Shown: positions 1 to 5,264 of the stretch, in pieces
How the letters are laid out: each line of letters begins with the position of its first letter
Position numbering within the stretch: the first letter of the stretch is position 1
Assembly (NCBI GenBank): GCA_000432335.1
Contig: HF995401.1
Span: forward strand, 49,437-57,930
Source: Firmicutes bacterium CAG:646
GTDB taxonomy: Bacteria > Bacillota > Clostridia > Lachnospirales > Lachnospiraceae
Length of the DNA: 8,494 bases
Direction: 5' to 3'
Position numbers and translations under genes: made by a program
The notes under the pieces: generated by a model
Database searches by the model: none
The model's input: only the letters and a program-made list of their open reading frames with translations
Told to the model about the DNA's origin: nothing

Positions 1-518
1 GCATTGATCCCCACCAGCCAGTCTGCCTCCGCCCGGGAAACTGCCGCATGATACAGATTATCATATTCCCGGGCATCCCTCAGATGAGAAAATCCCTGAC
101 GGATCGCTTTATCCGTCACGGAAGAAATCCAAAGTCTTCTGCAAGGCTTCTTGTTCCCCGCTTTTTTCAGAATCCACCGGGCAACCAGCTCTCCTTCTCT
201 CCCAGCATCCGTAGCGATCACAAGATCCTTCACATCATTTCTGTGGATCAGATTTTTCACTGCCTGATACTGCCGTCCAGTCTGGCGGATCACTTCGATC
301 TCCATTCTTTTCGGCATAATGGGGATGTCTTCCATCTTCCACTCTTTGTATTTCTTATCATACCCCTCCGGGTCCTGCAGGGTGACCAGATGTCCCATCC
401 CCCAGGTGACAATATACTGTGTTCCCTCGATATAACTGTTGTTCTTTTTTTCACATTTTAAAACCCGGGCAATATCCCTGCCCACCGAAGGTTTTTCCGC
501 AATCACTAAAGTTTTCAT
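1..518 (-). CDS. topB: DNA topoisomerase III, N-terminal part (cut by window edge)
   Basis: Type IA topoisomerase that cuts and passes single DNA strands through a covalent tyrosine link, acting on decatenation and recombination intermediates. I translated 172 codons with no stop; the rest of the gene lies outside the window. The start reads MKTLVIAEKPSVGRD, the TOPRIM opening with Glu8. Residues 101-110 read IATDAGREGE, the acidic TOPRIM motif in the form I recall for Bacillus TopB. A later block, AVSRAEADWLVGINA, matches the conserved region that precedes the active-site domain. The catalytic tyrosine is beyond the edge. The ATG overlaps the upstream gene's TGA as ATGA, and GGAAGAG lies just upstream inside that gene, so translational coupling is likely. 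Family assignment is very sure; whether this is the housekeeping copy or one on a mobile element cannot be told from this part. Confidence 0.95.
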   Translation of the reverse strand, partial: MKTLVIAEKPSVGRDIARVLKCEKKNNSYIEGTQYIVTWGMGHLVTLQDPEGYDKKYKEWKMEDIPIMPKRMEIEVIRQTGRQYQAVKNLIHRNDVKDLVIATDAGREGELVARWILKKAGNKKPCRRLWISSVTDKAIRQGFSHLRDAREYDNLYHAAVSRAEADWLVGIN

Positions 519-1867
519 TCGTTCTCTTCCTTTACTACCAACGTGGCAACTGCACGTTCATTATACTGGGAAGAAATAATTCCCCCTGTAGAAAGTCGGG
601 AATAAACTCCCGCAAATTCCCCATTGTACACATACAAACCTGACATATTTGTATAAGATTGAAACTGCGGATTTGCATCCCGAAAACAAATATTTTCTGT
701 CCGGTAAGGATGGTAATACTCCTGATAAATATAATTTTTATTCCAATGCTGATGCACGATATCTTCCCATTCATCCTCACTGTAATCTACCCCGGCAAAT
801 ACTCCCCGGGAGGCATAGGAATCCAGCGGTTTGATGATCCATCTGTCCTTCTCATCCAAAATCTCATCCATCCGACAGAAACGGCTGTCCATCAGATTTG
901 GATACGGAATATGCTCTTCCACAAATTTTTTCTCTTCTTCGGTGAAAAGATTCATCGTTGCCTTTTCCCGCAGCATCTTGAAAAGCCATTTATTATGAGG
1001 AATCTGCGTACAGATGGAACCGATCACGCATACATTCTGATCCTTCACTGCCTGAATAAAGGGCTGAATCTCCTGATAATGTGCCATAATATCGCAGGTT
1101 ACCGCTCTTCGATAAATCACGTCAACAGGATGCCCTGCCGCTGAGTACAGCACACCATCCCGATATGTCATATCCCGGATATTGCAGATTTCCACCTGAT
1201 ACCCTGCCTTCTCAAATCGAGCTGCAAACTCCTTAAATTCATTGACACAGCAATGGTCCATAAAGTCTGTAATCACCACATAAGGATGTTCTACCTTCTT
1301 TTCATAAGTACTATAGATATGCATCAATTCCTTCACCCAGCTGTCATACAGCTCAAAGGTGGTAAATTCATATTTTTTCTTCATCTCCTGATGTGCGTTA
1401 TCCAGAGAAAGCGCCTGATTCAGCACGTAATCTTCATTCATTGCGCTGGTTCCATCGGTATTAATCTCACAGAACTTAAAACTCCAGTCTTCCTCATTGA
1501 AAAAAATATCGAATCGGGCAATAGGAAGCAGCGAATCATAAAGATTTGGCACCAGAATCAGCTCTTCCAATTCCTTAGAAAAAGGAAAATGCTTTCTGTA
1601 CGCCGGATTATCCAAATATTCTCGTATCACTTTCGTAAGTATCCCGTACGTAGTTTTTACAATCCACCGAAAATATGCAATCTCTTTCTCGGTAAAAATC
1701 TTTGGTATATGGAGGGTATGCACCACTAATCCATCGTAAGCAGCCGTGGATTGATCCAAATACTCTTTGATCGCTTTGCCGGAAATACGGCTTTCTTCCT
1801 CATGACTTCTAATATACTGTTCATACTCCCCGGCAATTTTTTTCATCTTTTCACTTTTCATAGTCAT
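515..1867 (-). CDS. ATP-grasp ligase (glutathionylspermidine-synthase-like fold), partner of glutamate-cysteine ligase
   Basis: A 450-residue cytosolic protein without signal or membrane segment. Visible motifs fit an ATP-grasp carboxylate-amine ligase of the glutathionylspermidine-synthase or circularly permuted kind: ARFDIFF (117-123), FCEINTDGTSAMNED (132-146, with Glu134, Asn136 and Asp138 as candidate metal/ATP ligands), DVIYRR (249-254), WIIKPLDSYASRGV (343-356, nucleotide lysine Lys346 and a Gly-containing loop), YIYQEYY (379-385), and a closing GGIISSQYNERAV (428-440). Its gene overlaps the glutamate-cysteine ligase gene by 17 bp, so the likely substrate is gamma-glutamylcysteine, joined to glycine or another amine. 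It is unlike classical GshB and the GshF fusion. The ATG at 1867 is chosen because AAAGGAG lies 8 nt upstream; the second ATG (residue 3) is less well spaced. Fold class is fairly sure, the reaction is inference. Confidence 0.8.
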   Translation of the reverse strand: MTMKSEKMKKIAGEYEQYIRSHEEESRISGKAIKEYLDQSTAAYDGLVVHTLHIPKIFTEKEIAYFRWIVKTTYGILTKVIREYLDNPAYRKHFPFSKELEELILVPNLYDSLLPIARFDIFFNEEDWSFKFCEINTDGTSAMNEDYVLNQALSLDNAHQEMKKKYEFTTFELYDSWVKELMHIYSTYEKKVEHPYVVITDFMDHCCVNEFKEFAARFEKAGYQVEICNIRDMTYRDGVLYSAAGHPVDVIYRRAVTCDIMAHYQEIQPFIQAVKDQNVCVIGSICTQIPHNKWLFKMLREKATMNLFTEEEKKFVEEHIPYPNLMDSRFCRMDEILDEKDRWIIKPLDSYASRGVFAGVDYSEDEWEDIVHQHWNKNYIYQEYYHPYRTENICFRDANPQFQSYTNMSGLYVYNGEFAGVYSRLSTGGIISSQYNERAVATLVVKEENE

Positions 1868-3083
1868 CCGTCAGACTCCTTTTTTCTTCTATCATCTGCT
1901 CCAGAGGATCAAGGAAAGCTTTTTCCTGATACTCCAGAAATTCCCTGGCAATCCCAAGAATATCTTTCATATACTCGTCTGCCCTTTTTCCATAAATACT
2001 TCCCGAAAATCCGTATTCCATCAAGCTGCGCTCCGCTTCCAGAATCTCCTTTTCCGAAACTTTTTTCGAAAGGATCTGTTCCAGAGCAGATTCCTGATAA
2101 AAAATCCCTTTGATCAAAGCCAGATATCCCATCACATAAGGAAACGGCATACAATCTGCGCCACGGATCTCCAGATAACGCTTCAGCCGTACATCCGGGA
2201 ACGCCATGGACAAAAGATGTTCGATATCTTTCTCTGTCAGATCATGAGCTTCCCAAAGCTGCGCCGCCGTCTGCTCTCCTACCGAAACGGCTCTTCCGTC
2301 TTCCACAACAAAGATGAGCGGCATCTGCATCAAAAACCGGGCATAAGAAGCAAACCCAAAATCCGTCTGAAATAGCCCCGGGACAATCCCACATCGCCGG
2401 GGATCTACCCGCTGCCAGATTCTCGTTCTCACCATGCGCTTTTCCTGAATTTTCCCCTCGAATATAGGAGAACAATCTGTGAGAAACTTAATCATTGGCA
2501 TCAGAATATAAGCTGCCCGCATTTTTCTCACAAAATCCCTTTCACTGAAAAAATCCACGGAAATTTGTGTGGATGCTGTTCCCCGCATCATATGAGCTCC
2601 CATCGTTCCTGTTTTCTTAAAATACGCATCCATATAATCATATCGTTTCTTCGGTATCAATGACAGATCCTGAATCTGACTTACCGGCTGATACCCCAGC
2701 ATCACCAGCTCATATCCCCAGGTTTCCAGAATCGGCTCCAGCTGTCTTCTGAAACTATGGTAAATATTTCGAATCTCACTGATCTCTCTTCTGGGTGCGA
2801 TACTGATCTCCAGCTGCGCCGCCGGTTCCAAACTGAGCGAATACTCACTGTTATAAAGCCCCAGAAGCCTTTCACCTTCGTAATAAAAATGAGAATAGCA
2901 GGGTTTCAACCTTTCCAGAAGTTCTGCTACCCCATGCTTTCCATAAAAAGAAACACTCTCTCCCGTTTCTTTTACAACTATAAAATGCTCCACTTCCAGC
3001 CCCAGCTTTTGAGAACAATTTTCCTTACAGCCATTCTGGAAATATTCTGTCAGAAGAGACAGATTGCGTTCATACTGATTCAA
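1851..3083 (-). CDS. glutamate-cysteine ligase, GCS2 / plant-EgtA type
   Basis: A 410-residue cytosolic enzyme that should join glutamate and cysteine through the gamma-carboxyl with ATP to give gamma-glutamylcysteine, the first step of glutathione-type thiol synthesis. The family pattern is clear: LGLEVEHFIV (27-36, acidic metal ligands Glu30 and Glu32), SLEPAAQLEIS (84-94), PKKRYDYMDAYF (144-155), MMRGTASTQISVDF (165-178), PIFEGK (206-211), RTRIW (219-223) and YLEIRGAD (303-310). This is the plant/EgtA branch rather than enterobacterial GshA or GshF. The start is TTG: AGAGGT lies 6 nt upstream and no in-frame ATG occurs until residue 128, which would remove the active site. The 3' end overlaps the ATP-grasp gene by 17 bp. 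Substrate choice (cysteine or another amino acid) is inferred from family and neighbour; a related carboxylate-amine ligase cannot be fully excluded. Confidence 0.88.
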   Translation of the reverse strand: MNQYERNLSLLTEYFQNGCKENCSQKLGLEVEHFIVVKETGESVSFYGKHGVAELLERLKPCYSHFYYEGERLLGLYNSEYSLSLEPAAQLEISIAPRREISEIRNIYHSFRRQLEPILETWGYELVMLGYQPVSQIQDLSLIPKKRYDYMDAYFKKTGTMGAHMMRGTASTQISVDFFSERDFVRKMRAAYILMPMIKFLTDCSPIFEGKIQEKRMVRTRIWQRVDPRRCGIVPGLFQTDFGFASYARFLMQMPLIFVVEDGRAVSVGEQTAAQLWEAHDLTEKDIEHLLSMAFPDVRLKRYLEIRGADCMPFPYVMGYLALIKGIFYQESALEQILSKKVSEKEILEAERSLMEYGFSGSIYGKRADEYMKDILGIAREFLEYQEKAFLDPLEQMIEEKRSLTDDYEK

Positions 3084-3106
3084 AATCGTACCTCTTTTTC
3101 TTCCAT
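3080..3106 (-). CDS. possible 8-codon upstream ORF in the ligase leader
   Basis: ATG at 3106 opens a frame reading MEEKEVRF and ends in TGA at 3082-3080; that TGA overlaps the TTG start of the ligase (TTGA). No Shine-Dalgarno sequence lies directly before it, but AGAGGAG lies upstream of the small hairpin at 3108-3127, and folding of that hairpin would bring it to about 5 nt from the ATG. Whether it is translated is unknown; the peptide has no cysteine or other obvious sensing residue. An ORF this short can arise by chance. Confidence 0.25.
   Translation of the reverse strand: MEEKEVRF
3090..3095 (-). promoter_or_regulatory. ribosome binding site that decides the TTG start of the glutamate-cysteine ligase
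   Basis: AGAGGT on the minus strand, followed by 6 nt (ACGATT) and then TTG. No ATG or GTG lies in frame close by. The site sits inside the short upstream ORF at 3080-3106, so ribosomes finishing that ORF would cover it. Confidence 0.7.
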
Positions 3107-3107
3107 T

Positions 3108-3127
3108 TATCTATTCTTTTATAGATA
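3108..3127 (-). promoter_or_regulatory. small AU hairpin in the leader of the thiol operon
   Basis: TATCTAT, a 6-nt loop, then ATAGATA: a perfect 7-bp inverted repeat made mostly of A-T pairs, so weak as RNA. It lies between an upstream AGAGGAG and the upstream ORF ATG. It has no T tract and is not a terminator. A role in placing the ribosome is conjecture. Confidence 0.35.
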
Positions 3128-3149
3128 GAATCTCCTCTTTTTCCTCTCA

Positions 3150-3178
3150 ACTATAACATATTCCATGGAATTTATAAA
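3150..3178 (-). promoter_or_regulatory. possible promoter of the ligase-topB operon
   Basis: On the minus strand TTTATA (3178-3173), a 17-bp spacer, and TATAGT (3155-3150). The -10 has one mismatch to consensus, the -35 two. A start near 3143 would give a leader of about 60 nt. The 12-bp perfect palindrome ATTCCATGGAAT (3160-3171) lies in the spacer and is a candidate operator. The surrounding DNA is AT rich, so chance matches are possible. Confidence 0.45.
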
Positions 3179-3217
3179 TATTATTTCACTGTTTCTTTCA
3201 TTCTTTTAAAAAAACTG

Positions 3218-3245
3218 TTGCCTTTTTCTGAAAATCGTGTATAAT
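3218..3245 (+). promoter_or_regulatory. promoter of the tRNA-Thr gene
   Basis: TTGCCT (3218-3223), a 16-bp spacer and a perfect TATAAT (3240-3245) lie 21 bp before the tRNA gene on the same strand. The expected start is near 3252. A small inverted repeat (TGTGC, CAGA loop, GCACA; 3252-3265) follows in the short 5' leader, just before the mature end. Confidence 0.8.
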
Positions 3246-3266
3246 AGTTGTTGTGCCAGAGCACAG

Positions 3267-3339
3267 GCTGAAATAGCTCAGTTGGTAGAGCACTTCACTC
3301 GTAATGAAGGGGTCGTGGGTTCGAGTCCCATTTTCAGCT
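3267..3339 (+). tRNA. tRNA-Thr, anticodon CGT
   Basis: A complete cloverleaf can be drawn by hand. The acceptor stem pairs GCTGAAA (3267-3273) with TTTCAGC (3332-3338), and the D arm is GCTC/GAGC around AGTTGGTA. The anticodon stem is CTTCA/TGAAG with loop CTCGTAA, giving anticodon CGT (3300-3302), which reads the threonine codon ACG. The T arm has the TTCGAGT loop with stem GTGGG/CCCAT (one G-U pair). The discriminator is T3339 and no CCA is encoded, so the end must be added by the CCA enzyme. It has its own promoter and terminator and is read opposite to all neighbouring genes. Confidence 0.97.
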
Positions 3340-3345
3340 TACTAA

Positions 3346-3404
3346 AAAACCGGCGAGAACTCAGTATTTATAGGGGTTTCGCCGGTTTTACTATTTTTAT
3401 TTTT
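3346..3404. terminator. bidirectional intrinsic terminator between tRNA-Thr and the amidase gene
   Basis: AAAACCGGCGA (3346-3356) pairs perfectly with TCGCCGGTTTT (3379-3389). Read on the plus strand the stem is followed by ACTATTTTTATTTTTG, ending tRNA transcription. On the minus strand it is followed by a run of six T (3349-3344), so it can also end the amidase transcript that arrives from the right. Confidence 0.85.
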
Positions 3405-3466
3405 GCAAACATCAGTTCTAAAAAAGCTCAAAAATACGTAAAAATTATCCCTTTTCATTGCTGTTT

Positions 3467-4417
3467 TTACACTCTCTGCAAATAATCTTCCGAGATATAT
3501 CCCTTGTATTTCCCATCGATTCTGATTTTATACCAGGCCCCCTCTTTGCCAAGGACATCCACCAGATTACCTTTGTTGAGTTTTGGATATCCTACAATAT
3601 TACCGTAACCCATCCCGGGACCTTTTCGGACATTTACGCCATTACCGGTACATTTGCCAACGTAAGGATATGCTTCTCCTCCTTTGCTGTAAACTGCTTT
3701 TCCATTCCAGTCAAAGACAGTGTAGCCTGCCGGACAGGCTTTCTTTGCATTATTCAGATTTTCATACGCTCCAATCTGGCTGCCGGCATCCTCCCAGGTC
3801 TTCCGAATCCGATACCAGCGTTCTGCCGGCGGAACTGGCTCTGAACCTCCAGACAAACCATAATGCTCTGCAATGACCTCCGCCTCTGCCCTTGCCAGTT
3901 TATCCAGATTAGAATCTTCCAACAGCCAGTCTGTCATCTTGCGATTAGTATGAAAGCTATGCTCCAGAATTGTACCCGGAACACCTACCGCCGTAGCGCC
4001 ACGCACCACGCCGTAATAATCGCCATTGTTTCCTTTTCGATGCTCGATCCTTGGAGACTGGCTGGTTCCCATCACCTCGGCGATCCTGTTTACCAGCTTC
4101 TCAGCGATTGGATCTGCCGATCTATTGATCGCCGCATAGGCAACCACATAATCAATTTTGTTGTTCACTCCACTGCCAACGGCATTGGAATGCAACGAAA
4201 GAAACAGATCACACCCTGCCGCTTTCGTTCCCCGGTCAAATAACGCCAGATTCTTTTCCTGCTCTGGTCGGGTGGTGATGACCTGAACACCGTAGCTTTC
4301 CAGACACTTTTTCAGCTTCAGATGCAGTTTCCATACCATTTTTGATTCATAATACGATTTGTTTGCAGGGGACTGGTTATAGTAGCCGTAATGCCCTGCG
4401 TCAAGACAGATTTTCAT
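3467..4417 (-). CDS. N-acetylmuramoyl-L-alanine amidase with SPOR-like and SH3b wall-binding regions
   Basis: Zinc amidase (Amidase_3 family) that cuts the bond between N-acetylmuramic acid and L-alanine in peptidoglycan. In the 316-residue product, zinc and catalytic residues are recognisable: LDAGHYG (His9), Glu24 in YYESKM, SLHSNA (His76), and ILEHSFHTN with Glu152. A short linker (189-198) leads to YRIRKTWEDA...NNAKKACPAGYTVFDWNG (about 202-243), a SPOR-like repeat common in clostridial phage lysins and amidases, then an SH3b domain (about 252-316, VNVRKGPGMGYG). There is no signal peptide or membrane helix, so release would need a holin, lysis or another route; this fits a phage-type or domesticated endolysin. 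The ATG at 4417 is chosen because AGGAG lies about 9 nt upstream; an in-frame GTG at 4474 adds 19 unlikely residues and lies next to a terminator. No phage structural genes are nearby. Confidence 0.9.
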   Translation of the reverse strand: MKICLDAGHYGYYNQSPANKSYYESKMVWKLHLKLKKCLESYGVQVITTRPEQEKNLALFDRGTKAAGCDLFLSLHSNAVGSGVNNKIDYVVAYAAINRSADPIAEKLVNRIAEVMGTSQSPRIEHRKGNNGDYYGVVRGATAVGVPGTILEHSFHTNRKMTDWLLEDSNLDKLARAEAEVIAEHYGLSGGSEPVPPAERWYRIRKTWEDAGSQIGAYENLNNAKKACPAGYTVFDWNGKAVYSKGGEAYPYVGKCTGNGVNVRKGPGMGYGNIVGYPKLNKGNLVDVLGKEGAWYKIRIDGKYKGYISEDYLQRV

Positions 4418-4442
4418 ACTGATCAACTCCTGTTCTTTTATG

Positions 4443-4448
4443 ATTATA
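4443..4448 (-). promoter_or_regulatory. possible -10 box of the amidase gene
   Basis: TATAAT on the minus strand, about 26 nt before the amidase ATG. No good -35 is visible at 16-18 bp, so the promoter is weak, helped by an activator, or a chance match. It follows the hicAB terminator, which supports separate transcription. A small inverted repeat (GTGCG, ATGG loop, CGCAC; 4461-4474) lies where the -35 region would be. Confidence 0.35.
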
Positions 4449-4473
4449 ATATGTAGGGATGTGCGATGGCGCA

Positions 4474-4503
4474 CAAAAAAGAGAGCCTGTTTTCAAGCTC
4501 TCT
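4474..4503 (-). terminator. intrinsic terminator of hicAB
   Basis: On the minus strand AGAGAGC (4503-4497) pairs with GCTCTCT (4486-4480), with a partly paired apical loop, and is followed by a run of six T (4480-4475). It starts 6 bp beyond the hicB stop codon and separates hicAB from the amidase gene. Confidence 0.8.
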
Positions 4504-4508
4504 CTACT

Positions 4509-4907
4509 TTATCTCCCAATATTCAACTTTACCAATAATGCCTCTTGTAATACCTGCGAAAAATTCACACCTCTCGCAGTAGCCTCTTCATTTAGCCACT
4601 CTGGAATACTGAGTGTTTTTTTGACCGCACGAGAATTGTGTTTTTTCTGATACTCTAACATATCAAATTCAACAATTACCAATGTGCCATCTTCCGTATC
4701 CACTTTATCAACCTGGGTAGGTTTTGGTATCTCTATTCTTTCTTCCTTTCGTCCTACCAGTGTGAGACCTAATGCTTCCACTGCCATTTCATAAGCCTGC
4801 TGCATATCGTCCCCTTCTGTAAGACATTCCGGCAGATCTGGAAAAGAAACCCAAAAACCTCCTTCTTCTGCTGTATGAAAAATCGCAGGATAAAACAATT
4901 TACTCAT
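4509..4907 (-). CDS. hicB: HicB-family antitoxin
   Basis: Antitoxin of a type II HicAB module: it should bind and block HicA and repress its own promoter. The product has 132 residues. The N-terminal part (about 5-50) is the HicB partial RNase H-like fold, with YPAIFHTAEEGGFWVSFPDL and CLTEGDDMQQAYEMA as the typical pattern. After a charged, acidic linker comes a ribbon-helix-helix DNA-binding end (about 96-129: KKTLSIPEWLNEEATARG, then NFSQVLQEALL). Length and order match RHH-type HicB. GGAGG lies 8 nt before the ATG. It follows hicA after 35 bp that hold half of a strong hairpin, and a terminator follows its stop. The sequence TATTACGTATG around its start codon also occurs in the hicAB promoter. 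Confidence 0.93.
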   Translation of the reverse strand: MSKLFYPAIFHTAEEGGFWVSFPDLPECLTEGDDMQQAYEMAVEALGLTLVGRKEERIEIPKPTQVDKVDTEDGTLVIVEFDMLEYQKKHNSRAVKKTLSIPEWLNEEATARGVNFSQVLQEALLVKLNIGR

Positions 4908-4935
4908 ACGTAATACCTCCGTTCATTTTTCAGGC

Positions 4936-4958
4936 GGCAGGGCTATTTCAGCCCTGCC
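4936..4958 (-). promoter_or_regulatory. perfect hairpin over the hicA stop codon
   Basis: GGCAGGGCT and AGCCCTGCC form a 9-bp GC-rich perfect stem with a 5-nt loop. It covers the last codons and the TAG of hicA and the first part of the hicA-hicB gap. No T tract follows, so it is not a normal terminator. It could stall or protect mRNA, or alter coupling between toxin and antitoxin translation; that is inference. Confidence 0.6.
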
Positions 4959-5131
4959 TGTTTCAATATTGTCTGCTCCAATCCTTTTTTCATTGATTTG
5001 GAGTGATAAGGAACCACTACTGATATCCCAGTAGTATGATTCTTCATTGTAATATGAGAACCATTTTGTCTGATTTCCTCAAACCCGTTTTTCTTAAGAT
5101 GTTTTATCATCTCTTTCGGTGTCATTGGCAT
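4943..5131 (-). CDS. hicA: HicA-family mRNA interferase toxin
   Basis: Small toxin that cuts mRNA in a translation-independent way and is held inactive by HicB. The 62-residue product is a typical full-length HicA with a double-stranded-RNA-binding-like fold: MTPKEMIKHLKKNGFEEIRQ, then NGSHITMKN with the catalytic histidine His26, then a basic strand-helix end (VVVPYHSKSMKKGLEQTILK). All key residues are present, so the toxin looks intact. AGGAG lies 9 nt before the ATG; the ATG at residue 3 is a less well spaced alternative. It is the first gene of the pair, the usual HicAB order, and the promoter lies directly upstream. Confidence 0.95.
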   Translation of the reverse strand: MPMTPKEMIKHLKKNGFEEIRQNGSHITMKNHTTGISVVVPYHSKSMKKGLEQTILKQAGLK

Positions 5132-5162
5132 CTTTTGTATCTCCTCTCCTTATCATGGTCAT

Positions 5163-5191
5163 ATTTTAACACGTATTATTACGTATGTCAA
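5163..5191 (-). promoter_or_regulatory. hicAB promoter with palindromic operator candidate
   Basis: On the minus strand a perfect TTGACA (5191-5186), a 17-bp spacer and TAAAAT (5168-5163). The spacer contains ACGTA-4 nt-TACGT (5171-5184), a palindrome fit for a dimeric ribbon-helix-helix repressor, so HicB binding would block RNA polymerase. The expected leader is about 25 nt. The remaining sequence to the aminotransferase stop (5192-5264) is AT rich, and no terminator is evident there. Confidence 0.8.
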
Positions 5192-5264
5192 CATTTTTAT
5201 ATATTATATGGAATGCCCTAAATTTCCTGCAAAATCTAAATTCGTCATATTATTGCCCTCATCC

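Noticed and set aside
160..220. TOPRIM motif of TopB reads DAGREGE, with glycine where the usual DxD has its second aspartate.
   Set aside because: I recall the same DAGREGE form in Bacillus TopB, so it seems normal for this branch and not a defect.
3331..4318. TTTTCAGCTT at the tRNA end (3331-3340) recurs at 4309-4318, suggesting attachment repeats.
   Set aside because: Only 10 bp, and the second copy lies inside the conserved coding sequence of the amidase; chance is the simpler reading.
3467..4474. Longer amidase starting with GTG at 4474.
   Set aside because: The 19 extra residues have no family match, the GTG adjoins a terminator and lacks a ribosome site; AGGAG supports the ATG at 4417.
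5218..5242. CTAAATT occurs twice (5218-5224 and 5236-5242) between hicA and the aminotransferase.
   Set aside because: Short AT-rich repeat in an AT-rich gap with no further structure.
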